From DATHVI01 sp035461385 (GTDB lineage: Bacteria; Actinomycetota; Thermoleophilia; Solirubrobacterales; 70-9): a stretch of DNA of 22,711 nucleotides. How positions within the stretch are numbered: the first letter of the stretch is position 1; every line of letters starts with the position of its first letter. The stretch lies in the NCBI GenBank assembly GCA_035461385.1, contig DATHVI010000121.1, forward strand, positions 1 to 22,711, in the 5' to 3' direction. This document shows, one piece after another, positions 12,168-21,042 of this stretch. The translations under genes were made by a program, and so were the position numbers. The notes beneath the pieces are model-generated. The model did not search any database, had not been told where the DNA came from, and was given only the letters and a program-made list of their open reading frames with translations.

Positions 12168-14267
12168 TCAGGTCTCGCTGAGCCCGATCCGCGCGTGCAG
12201 GCGCTGGAGCGGCCGCGGCGCCCACCAGTTCCAGCGGCCGAGCAGGGCCATCAGCGAGGGGACGAGCAGGGCGCGGATGATCGTCGCGTCGATCAGGACG
12301 ACGAGCGCGGTGCCGAGCCCGAGCTCCTTGATGAAGATGATCTCGGAGCTGACGAAGGCGCCGACCGCGATCGCGAACAGCAGCGCCGCCGCGGTGACGA
12401 TCCGCCCGGTGCGCTCGAGCCCGATCGCGACCGCCTCGGTGTCGGAGGCGCCAGCCTCGCGGGCCTCCTTGATCCGCGAGAGCAGGAAGACGCCGTAGTC
12501 GGTCGCGAGGCCGAAGCCGATCGCGAACAGGAGCAGCGGCTGGGTCGATTCGAGCGCCCCCTGGCTCGTGTAGCCGAGCAGGCTCTCGAGCCGGCCGTCC
12601 TGGAAGATCAGGACGAGGATCCCGAACACCGCGGCGAGGCCGAGCAGGTTCATCAGCAGCTGCTTGAGCGGCAGGACCACCGAGCCGGTGAACAGGAACA
12701 GGACCGCGAAGGTGATCGCGGCGAGGATCGCGAGCACCAGCGGCAGGTGGTCTCCGAGGCTCGCCTGCAGGTCGAGGAAGCCGGCGGTCGCGCCGGTCAC
12801 CTGCGGCTTGCCCTCGAGCCCGCGGAGGTCGCGGACGAGTTGCTTCGAGGACTCGCCGAGCGGTCCCTCCCGGGAGAAGACCTGGATCGCGTGAACGTCG
12901 CCGTCGAGCTCGACCGGCGGCGCCACCGCCGCCGCTCCCGGCAGCGCGGCCGCGTCGGCGGCGACCTGCTCGGCGTCGGCGCTCGTCCCCCTCACGGCGA
13001 GGGTTGCGGGGGTGTCCCGGTAGGGCGGGAAGTCGGCGCGCATGACGTCGTCGACCTGGCGCGCGCTGGCCGAGGTCGGGAGCACCTGGGCGTCGACCGA
13101 GGTGAAGTTGATTCCGAGGAACGGGATCCCGAGTACGACCAGGAACGCGGCGCTCGCGATCGCGATTCGTCCCGGCATCCGCATCACCGTGCGCGACAGC
13201 CGGTACCAGAACCCCTCCTCGGTCGCCGTCGCGTCGCGCTTCGCGCGGCGCTGGAGGAAGGCCGGGGCGAGGGCGTTGACCCGATCGCCGAGCAGGATCA
13301 GGACCGCGGGCAAGACGATCAGCGCGATCGCCGCCGCGATCAGCGCGACGAGGGCCCCGCCGATCCCCATCGAGTAGAGGAAGTTCTGCGGGAACACGGT
13401 CAGCGAGGCGGCGGCGCCCGCGACGGTGACGGCGCTGAACAAGACGGTGCGGCCGGAGGTGGCCATCGTCGTCCGCATCGCCGCGAGCCCGACCCCCTGG
13501 CGGGCGATCTCCTCGCGGTAGCGGGAGACGATGAACAGGCTGTAGTCGATCGCGAGGCCGAGGCCGAGGCCGATCACGAGGTTGAGCGCGAAGACCGAGA
13601 TCGCGCCGACCTCGCTCGCCATCCGGAGCATGAAGAACGTGGCGACGATCGACAGCGCGCCGACCATCAGCGGCAGCAGCGCTGCGACCAGGCTGCGGAA
13701 GAACAGCAGCGCGAGCAAGAACAGGATCGGGAACGCGAACAGCTCGGCGCGCTGGAGATCGCGCTCGACCTGCTCGTTGACCTCGAGGTTCGCGACCGCG
13801 GGCCCGCCGACGGTGACCCCGGGCTCGCCCTCGAGCGCCTCGACGACGTGCTCGGCGGCGTCCTGGACCTCCTTGTTCTCGGTCGGCTCGAGCCGGACCG
13901 CGAGGTAGGTGGCGTCGCCGCGCTCGGAGACGAGGTCGGGCGAGCCGCCGTCGAGCACGCTCGCAACCCCGGCGACCTCGGGCCGCGAGGCGACGAGCCC
14001 GGAGACCTCGTCGATCCGCGCCGCGCCCGCGGGCGTCTCGGGATCGACTCCCTCGATCAGGACGACGACGTCGGTTCCGCGGTAGCCGGCGTCCTCGAGC
14101 GTGCGGTCGGCGATCACGCTCTCGGTCTCGGGGTCGTCGGCCTCGTAGGGGTGGAGGCGGTCGGCGACCCCGGAGCCGAGCATCCCGGCGGCGGCGAAGA
14201 GCACCGCGGCGACGATCGCGATCGTCCGCGGGCGGGCGTTGACGAGCAGGGCGAGCCTATCGAGCAT
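12168..14267 (-). CDS. MMPL/RND-family membrane transporter
   Basis: 699 residues with the MMPL layout: TM1 (RTIAIVAAVLFAAAGML), a large extracellular loop (~35-180), then five TMs including ERDLQRAELFAFPILFLLALLFF and GLGLGLAIDYSLFIVSRYREE, where the Asp-Tyr pair is the expected proton-relay site. A second loop and five TMs follow, with the matching GFGLATDYGVFLLSRIKEA and IDATIIRALLVPSLMALLGRWNWW. Such proteins export lipids or drugs using the proton gradient; the substrate is unknown. The start is ATG 14267 with SD GGAGGAAG; an upstream in-frame ATG would lie inside padR. It overlaps the padR stop by 11 nt, so both are co-transcribed and coupled, and PadR probably represses it. It is single-gene, with no periplasmic adaptor nearby, as usual for MMPL. 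Confidence 0.93.
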   Translation of the reverse strand: MLDRLALLVNARPRTIAIVAAVLFAAAGMLGSGVADRLHPYEADDPETESVIADRTLEDAGYRGTDVVVLIEGVDPETPAGAARIDEVSGLVASRPEVAGVASVLDGGSPDLVSERGDATYLAVRLEPTENKEVQDAAEHVVEALEGEPGVTVGGPAVANLEVNEQVERDLQRAELFAFPILFLLALLFFRSLVAALLPLMVGALSIVATFFMLRMASEVGAISVFALNLVIGLGLGLAIDYSLFIVSRYREEIARQGVGLAAMRTTMATSGRTVLFSAVTVAGAAASLTVFPQNFLYSMGIGGALVALIAAAIALIVLPAVLILLGDRVNALAPAFLQRRAKRDATATEEGFWYRLSRTVMRMPGRIAIASAAFLVVLGIPFLGINFTSVDAQVLPTSASARQVDDVMRADFPPYRDTPATLAVRGTSADAEQVAADAAALPGAAAVAPPVELDGDVHAIQVFSREGPLGESSKQLVRDLRGLEGKPQVTGATAGFLDLQASLGDHLPLVLAILAAITFAVLFLFTGSVVLPLKQLLMNLLGLAAVFGILVLIFQDGRLESLLGYTSQGALESTQPLLLFAIGFGLATDYGVFLLSRIKEAREAGASDTEAVAIGLERTGRIVTAAALLFAIAVGAFVSSEIIFIKELGLGTALVVLIDATIIRALLVPSLMALLGRWNWWAPRPLQRLHARIGLSET

Positions 14268-14829
14268 CTGACTTCCTCCTCGGGGTTTCGGCGGCCTCGC
14301 CGGCGGCGTCGAGCTCGGCCTTGGCCCGCTCGCACCAGTCGACGATCCATTGGTTGAACTCGAGCCCGTACCGCAGGACCAGGTAGGGGTAGGGATCGAC
14401 CTCGACGCGGCCGGATGCGACCGGCTCGACCTCGCGCAGCAGCCCGAGCTTCCGCTCATGCAGACGGCGCTTGGCGTCGAGGATCTCGACCGCGCGCCCA
14501 GGGTCGGCCGCGTCGGCGAAGAAGAGCTTCAGCAATCCTTCGTCGCGGAGCTCGAGCAGCTCGGGCTCGACGGCGAGCCAGTCACGAAGCGCGCGGCGGC
14601 CGGCGGATGTGAGCCGGTACACGGTCCGCTTGCGCCCGCCCTGGGGCCTCGCCTCGCCCTCGACCAGCCCGGCCTTCGCGAGCTTGCGCAGCTCGGGGTA
14701 GATCTGCCCGTAGCTCGCGGCCCAGAAGAACCGCGTCGAGCGGTCGACGGCCTGCTTGATCTCGTACCCGGACCGTCCGCCGTGGCGGAGCATGCCGAGG
14801 ATCACGTATGCGGTCGGGCTCAGTTCCAT
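14257..14829 (-). CDS. PadR-family transcriptional regulator
   Basis: 190 residues. The N-terminal winged helix is typical PadR: LSPTAYVILGMLRHGGRSGYEIKQAVD, FFWAASYGQIYPELRKLAKAGLVE, GGRKRTVYRLTSAGRRALRDWL. The C-terminal part (RAVEILDAKRRLHERKLGLLRE...YGLEFNQWIVDWCERAKAELD) is the four-helix Vir/AphA-type dimerisation domain. PadR proteins often repress a neighbouring transporter gene and release in response to phenolics or drugs; here the downstream partner is the MMPL gene overlapping its stop. ATG at 14829 is preferred because the family starts M-E-L-S-P-T. There is no SD; a TATATA -10 ends 8 nt upstream, so the mRNA is probably leaderless, and the promoter lies inside an ATATATC/GATATAT palindrome suited to autorepression. 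Confidence 0.93.
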   Translation of the reverse strand: MELSPTAYVILGMLRHGGRSGYEIKQAVDRSTRFFWAASYGQIYPELRKLAKAGLVEGEARPQGGRKRTVYRLTSAGRRALRDWLAVEPELLELRDEGLLKLFFADAADPGRAVEILDAKRRLHERKLGLLREVEPVASGRVEVDPYPYLVLRYGLEFNQWIVDWCERAKAELDAAGEAAETPRRKSDAR

Positions 14830-14838
14830 GACGCCACT

Positions 14839-14857
14839 ATATATCATGCCGATATAT
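14839..14857. promoter_or_regulatory. putative PadR operator overlapping the padR -10
   Basis: ATATATC (14839-14845) and GATATAT (14851-14857) are exact complements around ATGCC. The palindrome is 9 bp from the padR ATG and contains the minus-strand -10 (TATATA). It is by far the most AT-rich spot in this GC-rich region. PadR sites are generally AT-rich dyads of this size. Confidence 0.65.
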
Positions 14858-14925
14858 CGCGTTGAGTGATCTCGATCACACGGGATGCCACCACGGTCGG
14901 CGAGGACCGGGAGCCGGCGAGCACC

Positions 14926-14931
14926 TATCCT
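14926..14931 (+). promoter_or_regulatory. putative -10 (TATCCT) of lysC
   Basis: TATCCT ends 12 nt before the ATG at 14944, giving a leader of at most about 6 nt. There is no SD in the gap. Confidence 0.4.
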
Positions 14932-14943
14932 CAGGCGTTCGAG

Positions 14944-16218
<1,275 letters not shown>

Positions 16219-16220
16219 CG

Positions 16221-17291
16221 ATGGCCCCGGATCAGCAGAGCGGCTACCGGGTCGGCGTCCTCGGCGCGACCGGGGCGGTTGGCTCGACGATCCTCGAGAT
16301 CCTCGCCGAGCGGGGCTTTCCCGCGCGCGAGGTCGTGCCGTTCGCCTCCGAGCGCTCGGCCGGCAAGCCGGTCGCATTCGCCGGCGCCGAGCTCGAGTGC
16401 CGCCCGCTCGACGACGAGTCGATCCAGGGCCTCGACCTGGTGCTGTCGTCGGCCGGCGGCTCGGTCAGCGCCGAGTGGGCGCCGCGCCTCGTCGAGGCCG
16501 GCGCGGTAGTCGTCGACAACACGAGCTACTGGCGGATGCACGACGACGTCCCGCTCGTCGTCAGCGAGGTCAATCCCGATGCCGCCGCCGACCACCGCGG
16601 CCTGATCGCGAACCCGAATTGCACGACGATGCAGATGGTCGTCGCGCTGGCGCCGATCCACCGCGAGGTCGGGATCGAGCGCCTCGTCGTCTCGACCTAC
16701 CAGTCGGTCTCGGGCACCGGGCGGCGGGCGATCGAGGAGCTGCGGGCGCAGTCGCGGGCGGTGCTCGAGGGCGGTGAGCCCGGGCCGGCGGAGGTCTACC
16801 CGCACCCGATCGCTTTCAACGTCCTGCCCCAGGTCGAGACGTTCAAGGACGGCGACGACTACACGACCGAGGAGCGCAAGGTGATGCGCGAGACGCGCAA
16901 GATCCTCGGCGCGTCGGAGTCGGAGCTGCCGATCTCGGCGACCTGCGCGCGGGTCCCGGTCGTCGTCGGCCACGCCGAGTCGGTCAACATCCAGCTCCGC
17001 CGCGAGCTGTCTGCGGCCGAGTGCCGCGAGCTGCTCTCGGGGGCGCCCGGGGTGACGATCGTCGACGCCCCGGCGGAGGGGCTGTACCCGCTGCCGACCG
17101 AGGTCGCGGGCCGCGACGACGTCCTCGTCGGGCGGATCCGGCGCGACCCCTCGCACGAGCGGGCGCTCAACCTCTGGGTGGTCGGCGACAACCTCCGCAA
17201 GGGCGCGGCGACGAACGCGGTCCAGGTCGCGGAGCTGCTGCACGAGCGCGACCTCGTGCGGGTGCCGGTTGGCGCCGGCGCTTTCGCGTAG
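16221..17291 (+). CDS. asd: aspartate-semialdehyde dehydrogenase
   Basis: 356 residues. It reduces aspartyl phosphate with NADPH to aspartate semialdehyde, the second step of the aspartate pathway, directly after LysC. Seen: NADP-binding VGVLGATGAVGSTILEIL (11-28), SSAGGSVSAEWAP, VVDNTSYWRMHDDVPLVVSEVN, catalytic Cys134 in NPNCTTMQM, STYQSVSGTG, IAFNVLPQVE, and CARVPVVVGHAESVNIQ containing the substrate-binding Arg and the catalytic His. All key residues are present. The start ATG lies 2 nt after the lysC stop, so translation is probably coupled; no separate SD. Confidence 0.97.
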   Translation: MAPDQQSGYRVGVLGATGAVGSTILEILAERGFPAREVVPFASERSAGKPVAFAGAELECRPLDDESIQGLDLVLSSAGGSVSAEWAPRLVEAGAVVVDNTSYWRMHDDVPLVVSEVNPDAAADHRGLIANPNCTTMQMVVALAPIHREVGIERLVVSTYQSVSGTGRRAIEELRAQSRAVLEGGEPGPAEVYPHPIAFNVLPQVETFKDGDDYTTEERKVMRETRKILGASESELPISATCARVPVVVGHAESVNIQLRRELSAAECRELLSGAPGVTIVDAPAEGLYPLPTEVAGRDDVLVGRIRRDPSHERALNLWVVGDNLRKGAATNAVQVAELLHERDLVRVPVGAGAFA

Positions 17292-17391
17292 CGCGCCCCG
17301 CCCCAGCGTGGAGGCGACGCGCGTGGATCTACGCACCTCCTGTGTGGGCAAATCGACGTTCGTTGCCAACGGGGCGTAGCTCGCGCCCGCG

Positions 17392-19785
17392 ATGACCGCC
17401 CTGATCGCCGCAGCGGCGCTGATCACCGCCGGGTCGCTGGTCGTCGGTCAGGGGCTGCTGGTGCTCTGCGGGCGGCGCGAGTGGACGACGCTCGCGGCGC
17501 CGGTCGGGCTCGCGCTGCTCCTCGCCGCCGCCGGCATCGCCGCCGGGGCGGGCGGGACGGGGGCGGCGACGGCGGTCGCGCTCGCGGCGACGGTCGCCGT
17601 CGCCGCCGCGGTGCTCGTCGCACGCCGGCCCTCGCTCCCCGGCCGGGGCGGAGCGGCCGCCGCCCTCGCCGCCGCGCTCGCGGCGGCGCTGTTCGCGGCG
17701 CTGCCGTTCATCGCCGCGGGGAAGGTCGGGATCCTCGGCGTCGGGCTCGTCAACGACGACATGGCCTACCACCTGCTGATCGCCGACTGGATCGCCGAGC
17801 GCTTCGACCCCGAGCCGGAGCTGATCGGCGACGGCTACCCGCTCGGCCCGCACGCGCTCGTCACCGCGCTCGCGACCGTGCTCGGAGCGCGGTCGATCGA
17901 CGTCTTCGCAGGGCTCGGCCTCGCCCTCCCGGCGCTGACCGCGCTGGTCGCGTTCGGCGCGCTCGCGACGCTGCGGCCGCTCCCACGGGTGGCGGTCTCG
18001 GCGCTGGTCGCGCTCCCGTATCTCGCCGCCGCCTACCTCGCCCAGGAGGCGTTCAAGGAGCCGATCGTCGCGCTCCTTCTGCTCGGCTTCGTGCTGATCG
18101 CCGCCGAGCGCAGCGGGCCCGGCCCGGCGGCCGCGAGGTGGCGGTGGGGGCGCGGGGTGGCGCTCGGGGCGACCGCCGCCGGGATCGTCTACGCCTACAG
18201 CTTCCCCGGGCTCGTCTGGCTCGCCGCCGCGCTGGGGGCGTGGGCGGCGGTCGAGCTGTGGCGGCGGCGCGCCGAGGGGCTCGGGCCACCGGCGCGGGCG
18301 CTCGCCGGGGCCGCGGCGGCGTCGGCGGCGGCGGCGATCGTCACCTGGGCGGTGATCACCCTCCCCGACGCGGGCCGGATCGCCGACTTCACCGACTTCC
18401 GCGCCCTCGACCCCGACCGCGCCAACGAGGGCGGGCTCGGCAACCTCCGCGGGCACCTCTCGCCGCTCGAGGCGCTCGGGATCTGGCCGACGAGCGAGTT
18501 CCGGCTCCCGGCCGGAGCCGGCGCGCTCCCCGCGGTCGCCTTCTACGCCGGCGCCCTCGTCGCCGCGATCGGGCTCGTGGTCGGGCTCGCGCGATGGCTG
18601 CGGGGGCGGGGGGCGGCGATCCCGGCCGCGCTCGCCGGGGCGGCGATCGTCTACGCCGGGGCGAGGGGGTTCGGGACCGTCTACACGTCGGCCAAGGCGC
18701 TCGCGATCGCGGCGCCGCTCGTCGCGCTGATCTCGCTCGGCGGCCTGCTCGGAGCGCCACCGGACGGGCGGCCGCCACCGGACGGGCGGCGCGCCGGGGC
18801 CCGCCTCGCGCTCGCTGTGGTGATCGCGGTCGCGATGGCGGCGTCGAGCTTCCTCGTCCTCCGCCAGGCGCCGGTCGGCCCCGCGGAGCACCTCGACCAG
18901 CTCACGGAGATCCGGCCGGTGGTCGAGGGAGAGGACCTGCTGTTCCTCGGGCGCGACAACTTCGTCCTCTACGGCCTGCGCGGATCGCGGCCCCACGTCC
19001 ACGTGCGCAACTTCTACAACCCGTTCTCGGTCCGCCCGAACGAGGCGCTCGAGAACGTCCGGGCGAAGTTCGACTTCGACGCGGTCGACGCGGCGGCGCT
19101 GGCTCGGTTCCCGTACGTGCTGACCACGCGCGCCGCGTTCGCGAGCGGGCCTCCGCCGGGCTACGAGGCGGCGGTCGAGACCGCGGACTACGTGCTCTGG
19201 CGCCGCGGCTTCGACACCGGCGGCCGGGAGCCGGTCGAGGACGACGCCGACCCGGGCGCGACCCTCGACTGCCGCGACCGCGAGGCGCGCCGGGGGCGGC
19301 GGGCGGCTGCGATCGAGCCGGGGCCGGTCGCCTCCGCCGCCTGGGCGCCCGGCGCCGAGGTCGAGGACGGCTCCCCGGCGACGGCCGAGCTCGACCTCCC
19401 GCCCGGCGACTGGGAGCTCTCGCTCCAGTACGACGCCACCGCGGCGCTCACCCTGCGCGCGCCGGGTCTCGAGGCCGCGCTTCCCGGCAACCTCGACTAC
19501 CGCGGCGCGGTCCCGTTCTGGCCCGCGGGCCGGGTCGTCGACCACCCCGGGGGCCCGCTCCGGATCGAGGCCTCGGTCGCCCCGCCGCCCCTCGCCGGCC
19601 GGATCCTCGGAGCGACGACTCGGGCCCACCTCGGCGTGATCGCGGCGACCCCGGCCGGCTCGGGCTACGGTGAGCCCGCGGCGTCCGCCGAGCCCCCGTT
19701 CCCCGGCTCGAGCGCCCGGCTCGGCCCGGCGCGGCGGGGGTGTGGTGAGTACGGGGACTGGGTTGACGGCACGGGGCCCAGGTAA
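17392..19785 (+). CDS. large polytopic membrane protein, GT-C glycosyltransferase-like
   Basis: 797 residues. About eleven or twelve hydrophobic segments fill residues 1-470, and a soluble C-terminal domain (about 480-797) follows that is probably outside the membrane. After the third or fourth helix comes GLVNDDMAYHLLIADWIAERFDPEP with Asp122/Asp123. GT-C glycosyltransferases carry acidic catalytic residues in their first extracytoplasmic loop, followed by DGYPLGPHALVTAL here. The C-terminal part has LLFLGRDNFVLYGLRG, FSVRPNEALENVRAKFDFDAVDAAAL and a jelly-roll-like PPGDWELSLQYDATAALTLRAPG. It may transfer a sugar from a polyprenyl-phosphate carrier to envelope material; acceptor and sugar are unknown. 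ATG at 17392 has no strong SD. The 100-bp gap after asd holds a small dyad (GGCAA/TTGCC, 17347-17367). Confidence 0.75.
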   Translation: MTALIAAAALITAGSLVVGQGLLVLCGRREWTTLAAPVGLALLLAAAGIAAGAGGTGAATAVALAATVAVAAAVLVARRPSLPGRGGAAAALAAALAAALFAALPFIAAGKVGILGVGLVNDDMAYHLLIADWIAERFDPEPELIGDGYPLGPHALVTALATVLGARSIDVFAGLGLALPALTALVAFGALATLRPLPRVAVSALVALPYLAAAYLAQEAFKEPIVALLLLGFVLIAAERSGPGPAAARWRWGRGVALGATAAGIVYAYSFPGLVWLAAALGAWAAVELWRRRAEGLGPPARALAGAAAASAAAAIVTWAVITLPDAGRIADFTDFRALDPDRANEGGLGNLRGHLSPLEALGIWPTSEFRLPAGAGALPAVAFYAGALVAAIGLVVGLARWLRGRGAAIPAALAGAAIVYAGARGFGTVYTSAKALAIAAPLVALISLGGLLGAPPDGRPPPDGRRAGARLALAVVIAVAMAASSFLVLRQAPVGPAEHLDQLTEIRPVVEGEDLLFLGRDNFVLYGLRGSRPHVHVRNFYNPFSVRPNEALENVRAKFDFDAVDAAALARFPYVLTTRAAFASGPPPGYEAAVETADYVLWRRGFDTGGREPVEDDADPGATLDCRDREARRGRRAAAIEPGPVASAAWAPGAEVEDGSPATAELDLPPGDWELSLQYDATAALTLRAPGLEAALPGNLDYRGAVPFWPAGRVVDHPGGPLRIEASVAPPPLAGRILGATTRAHLGVIAATPAGSGYGEPAASAEPPFPGSSARLGPARRGCGEYGDWVDGTGPR
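18756..18791 (+). repeat. 18-nt in-frame tandem duplication in the GT-C-like gene
   Basis: Two copies (18756-18773 and 18774-18791) differing at one position add the repeated peptide PPDGRP/PPDGRR in a loop between the membrane part and the C-terminal domain. It is a length-variable spot by slippage. Confidence 0.8.
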
Positions 19786-19806
19786 GCCGCGGACCTGGTG
19801 GCGGGA

Positions 19807-19832
19807 TCCCCGGCCGCCGGTGTGGCCGGGGA
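19807..19832 (+). terminator. GC hairpin downstream of the GT-C-like gene
   Basis: TCCCCGGCC (19807-19815) pairs perfectly with GGCCGGGGA (19824-19832) around an 8-nt loop, 21 bp after the stop. There is no T-tract, so it would act as a GC-type terminator or an mRNA end stabiliser. Confidence 0.5.
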
Positions 19833-19926
19833 CGCATTGAGCGGTAGGAGGGTGGGCTGACAAGGGGCGGAGGCGGGCCCCCGGGGCCGGTCGACGGGCC
19901 GGCGCGCTCAAGCCAGTCGCCCGCAT

Positions 19927-20046
19927 GGGCCCCCAAAAACGTGACACTCGCCGTCCGGGGACGCGCCGATGGTCGATTCGGGTCGGAATGCCACCCATAT
20001 GCAGCATCCGTTGCCGCGAGCGCAGCCGGCGTCACGTTTGGGGCCC
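19927..20046. repeat. imperfect inverted repeat enclosing 85 bp
   Basis: GGGCCCCCAAAAACGTGAC (19927-19945) and GTCACGTTTGGGGCCC (20031-20046) are complementary apart from three extra bases in the left arm. The 85 bp between them has no open frame. It may be a small transposon-like element, an RNA stem or a pair of binding sites. Confidence 0.6.
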
Positions 20047-20202
20047 GCCTGCCCGCAGCCGAGCGAACTCACACCCGCCGGCAACTGCCAGCTCCTGCTC
20101 CCGTACCGCAAACTCGCGGCCACGGCCCTGCGCAACGCACGGTGCCCGCCGCGGCCCCACCGACCGCGGCCACCGGCCCGCCAGAACCACCCTGTGTTAC
20201 AT

Positions 20203-20238
20203 CGCCCGATGACGCATCGCCTGTATCGTCATCGGGCG
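20203..20238. promoter_or_regulatory. 12-bp perfect palindrome over the merR promoter
   Basis: CGCCCGATGACG (20203-20214) and CGTCATCGGGCG (20227-20238) are exact complements separated by 12 nt. The right arm overlaps a possible -10 (TATCGT, 20224-20229), and a TTACAT (20197-20202) directly before the left arm could be a -35 with a 21-nt spacer. Long spacers of about 19-20 bp with a dyad in between are typical of MerR-controlled promoters. Confidence 0.65.
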
Positions 20239-20254
20239 GATCGTGGGGCGAGAG

Positions 20255-20989
20255 ATGACGATCGACGAGCTCGCGCGGGAGACCGGGATGACGGTGCGGA
20301 ACATCCGGGCACACCAGTCGCGGGGGCTGCTTGCGCCGCCCGAGGTGCGGGGCCGGACGGGCTACTACGGCGAGGGTCACCTGCGGCGGGTCCGGCTGAT
20401 CCAGGAGCTCCAGGGCGACGGGTTCAGCCTCAAGCTGATCAAGCGGCTCGTCGACTCCGCCGGCGACCTCGGCGACGAGGTGCTGCGGTTCACGCACGCC
20501 GTCCGGCGGCCGTTCGGCTCGGCGGCGGCGCGCGAGATCGACGCCGCCGAGCTGACGAAGCGCTGGGGGACCGCCGACTCCGACCTGCTCCGGCGGGCGA
20601 TCGAGCTCGGGATCGTCCGCGAACGAGACGACGGGACGCTCGTCGAGCCGAATCCGAGGCTCGGCCGGGTGACCTCCGAGCTCGCCGCGATCGGCATCCC
20701 CGCCGAGGCGGCGCTCGCCGCAGGCACCGAGCTCAAGCGGCACGCGCAGGGCGTCTCGGAGGTGTTCGTCGAGCTCTTCCTCGAGCAGGTCTGGGAGCCG
20801 TTCGAGCGCGCCGGGATGCCGGCCGAGCGCTGGCCCGAGATCCGCGACGCGCTCGAGCGGCTGCGACCGCTCGCCGCCGAGTCGCTGCTCGCGTTCTTCG
20901 AGCTCGAGATGACCGAGGCCGCCGAGCGCGCGTTCGGGCCCCGGGTCGACCGGATCTCCGGCGCGGCGGACGGCGGCGAGGCGCCGTGA
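20255..20989 (+). CDS. MerR-family transcriptional regulator with long C-terminal effector domain
   Basis: 244 residues, longer than metal-sensing MerR proteins (about 130-150). The N-terminal winged helix is clear: MTIDELARETGMTVRNIRAHQSRGLLAPPEVRGRTGYYGEGHLRRVRLIQELQGDGFSLKLIKRLVD (HTH, wing and the start of the coiled coil). The C-terminal ~150 residues are helical (AELTKRWGTADSDLLRRAIELGIV, EALAAGTELKRHAQGVSEVFVELFLEQVWEPF), without Cys or His metal ligands, so an organic effector, perhaps an acyl-CoA, is likelier. ATG 20255 gives the canonical M-T-I-x-E-L-A start; a GTG at 20243 is an alternative adding four residues. It is 53 bp upstream of an acyl-CoA dehydrogenase gene on the same strand and is probably its regulator. 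A perfect palindrome overlaps its own promoter. Confidence 0.9.
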   Translation: MTIDELARETGMTVRNIRAHQSRGLLAPPEVRGRTGYYGEGHLRRVRLIQELQGDGFSLKLIKRLVDSAGDLGDEVLRFTHAVRRPFGSAAAREIDAAELTKRWGTADSDLLRRAIELGIVRERDDGTLVEPNPRLGRVTSELAAIGIPAEAALAAGTELKRHAQGVSEVFVELFLEQVWEPFERAGMPAERWPEIRDALERLRPLAAESLLAFFELEMTEAAERAFGPRVDRISGAADGGEAP

Positions 20990-21027
20990 CAGCGTCGATC
21001 CGACCCGCCCGACCACGACACCAGGCA

Positions 21028-21036
21028 GTGTAACAT
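21028..21036 (+). promoter_or_regulatory. GTGTAACAT promoter/operator element before the acyl-CoA dehydrogenase gene
   Basis: TAACAT (21031-21036) ends 6 nt before the ATG at 21043, as a -10 of a leaderless mRNA would. The enclosing TGTAACA is the reverse complement of the TGTTACA at 20195-20201 beside the merR palindrome, suggesting a shared regulator. Confidence 0.45.
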
Positions 21037-21042
21037 TCTCCC

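Larger units (their letters stand above)
19786..20242. other. 457-bp non-coding stretch between the GT-C-like gene and merR
   Basis: No reading frame here has a believable start, SD or conserved protein pattern. It holds a 9-bp hairpin just after the GT-C-like gene, a long imperfect inverted repeat (19927-20046), and the merR promoter palindrome (20203-20238). Base composition between 19940 and 20030 is less GC-rich and less codon-like than the flanks. Confidence 0.6.

Noticed and set aside
12195..14357. A 720-residue plus-strand open frame opposite the MMPL gene
   Set aside because: Composition is the charged antisense shadow (DRDRE, EQEQ runs) typical of GC-rich genes. The minus strand encodes a clear MMPL protein with SD and coupling to padR.
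17329..20007. An 892-residue open frame on the minus strand across the GT-C-like gene
   Set aside because: Its translation is an Arg/Asp/Pro/Gly-repetitive mirror of a high-GC coding strand, with no domain. The plus strand has a credible membrane protein with hydrophobic helices.
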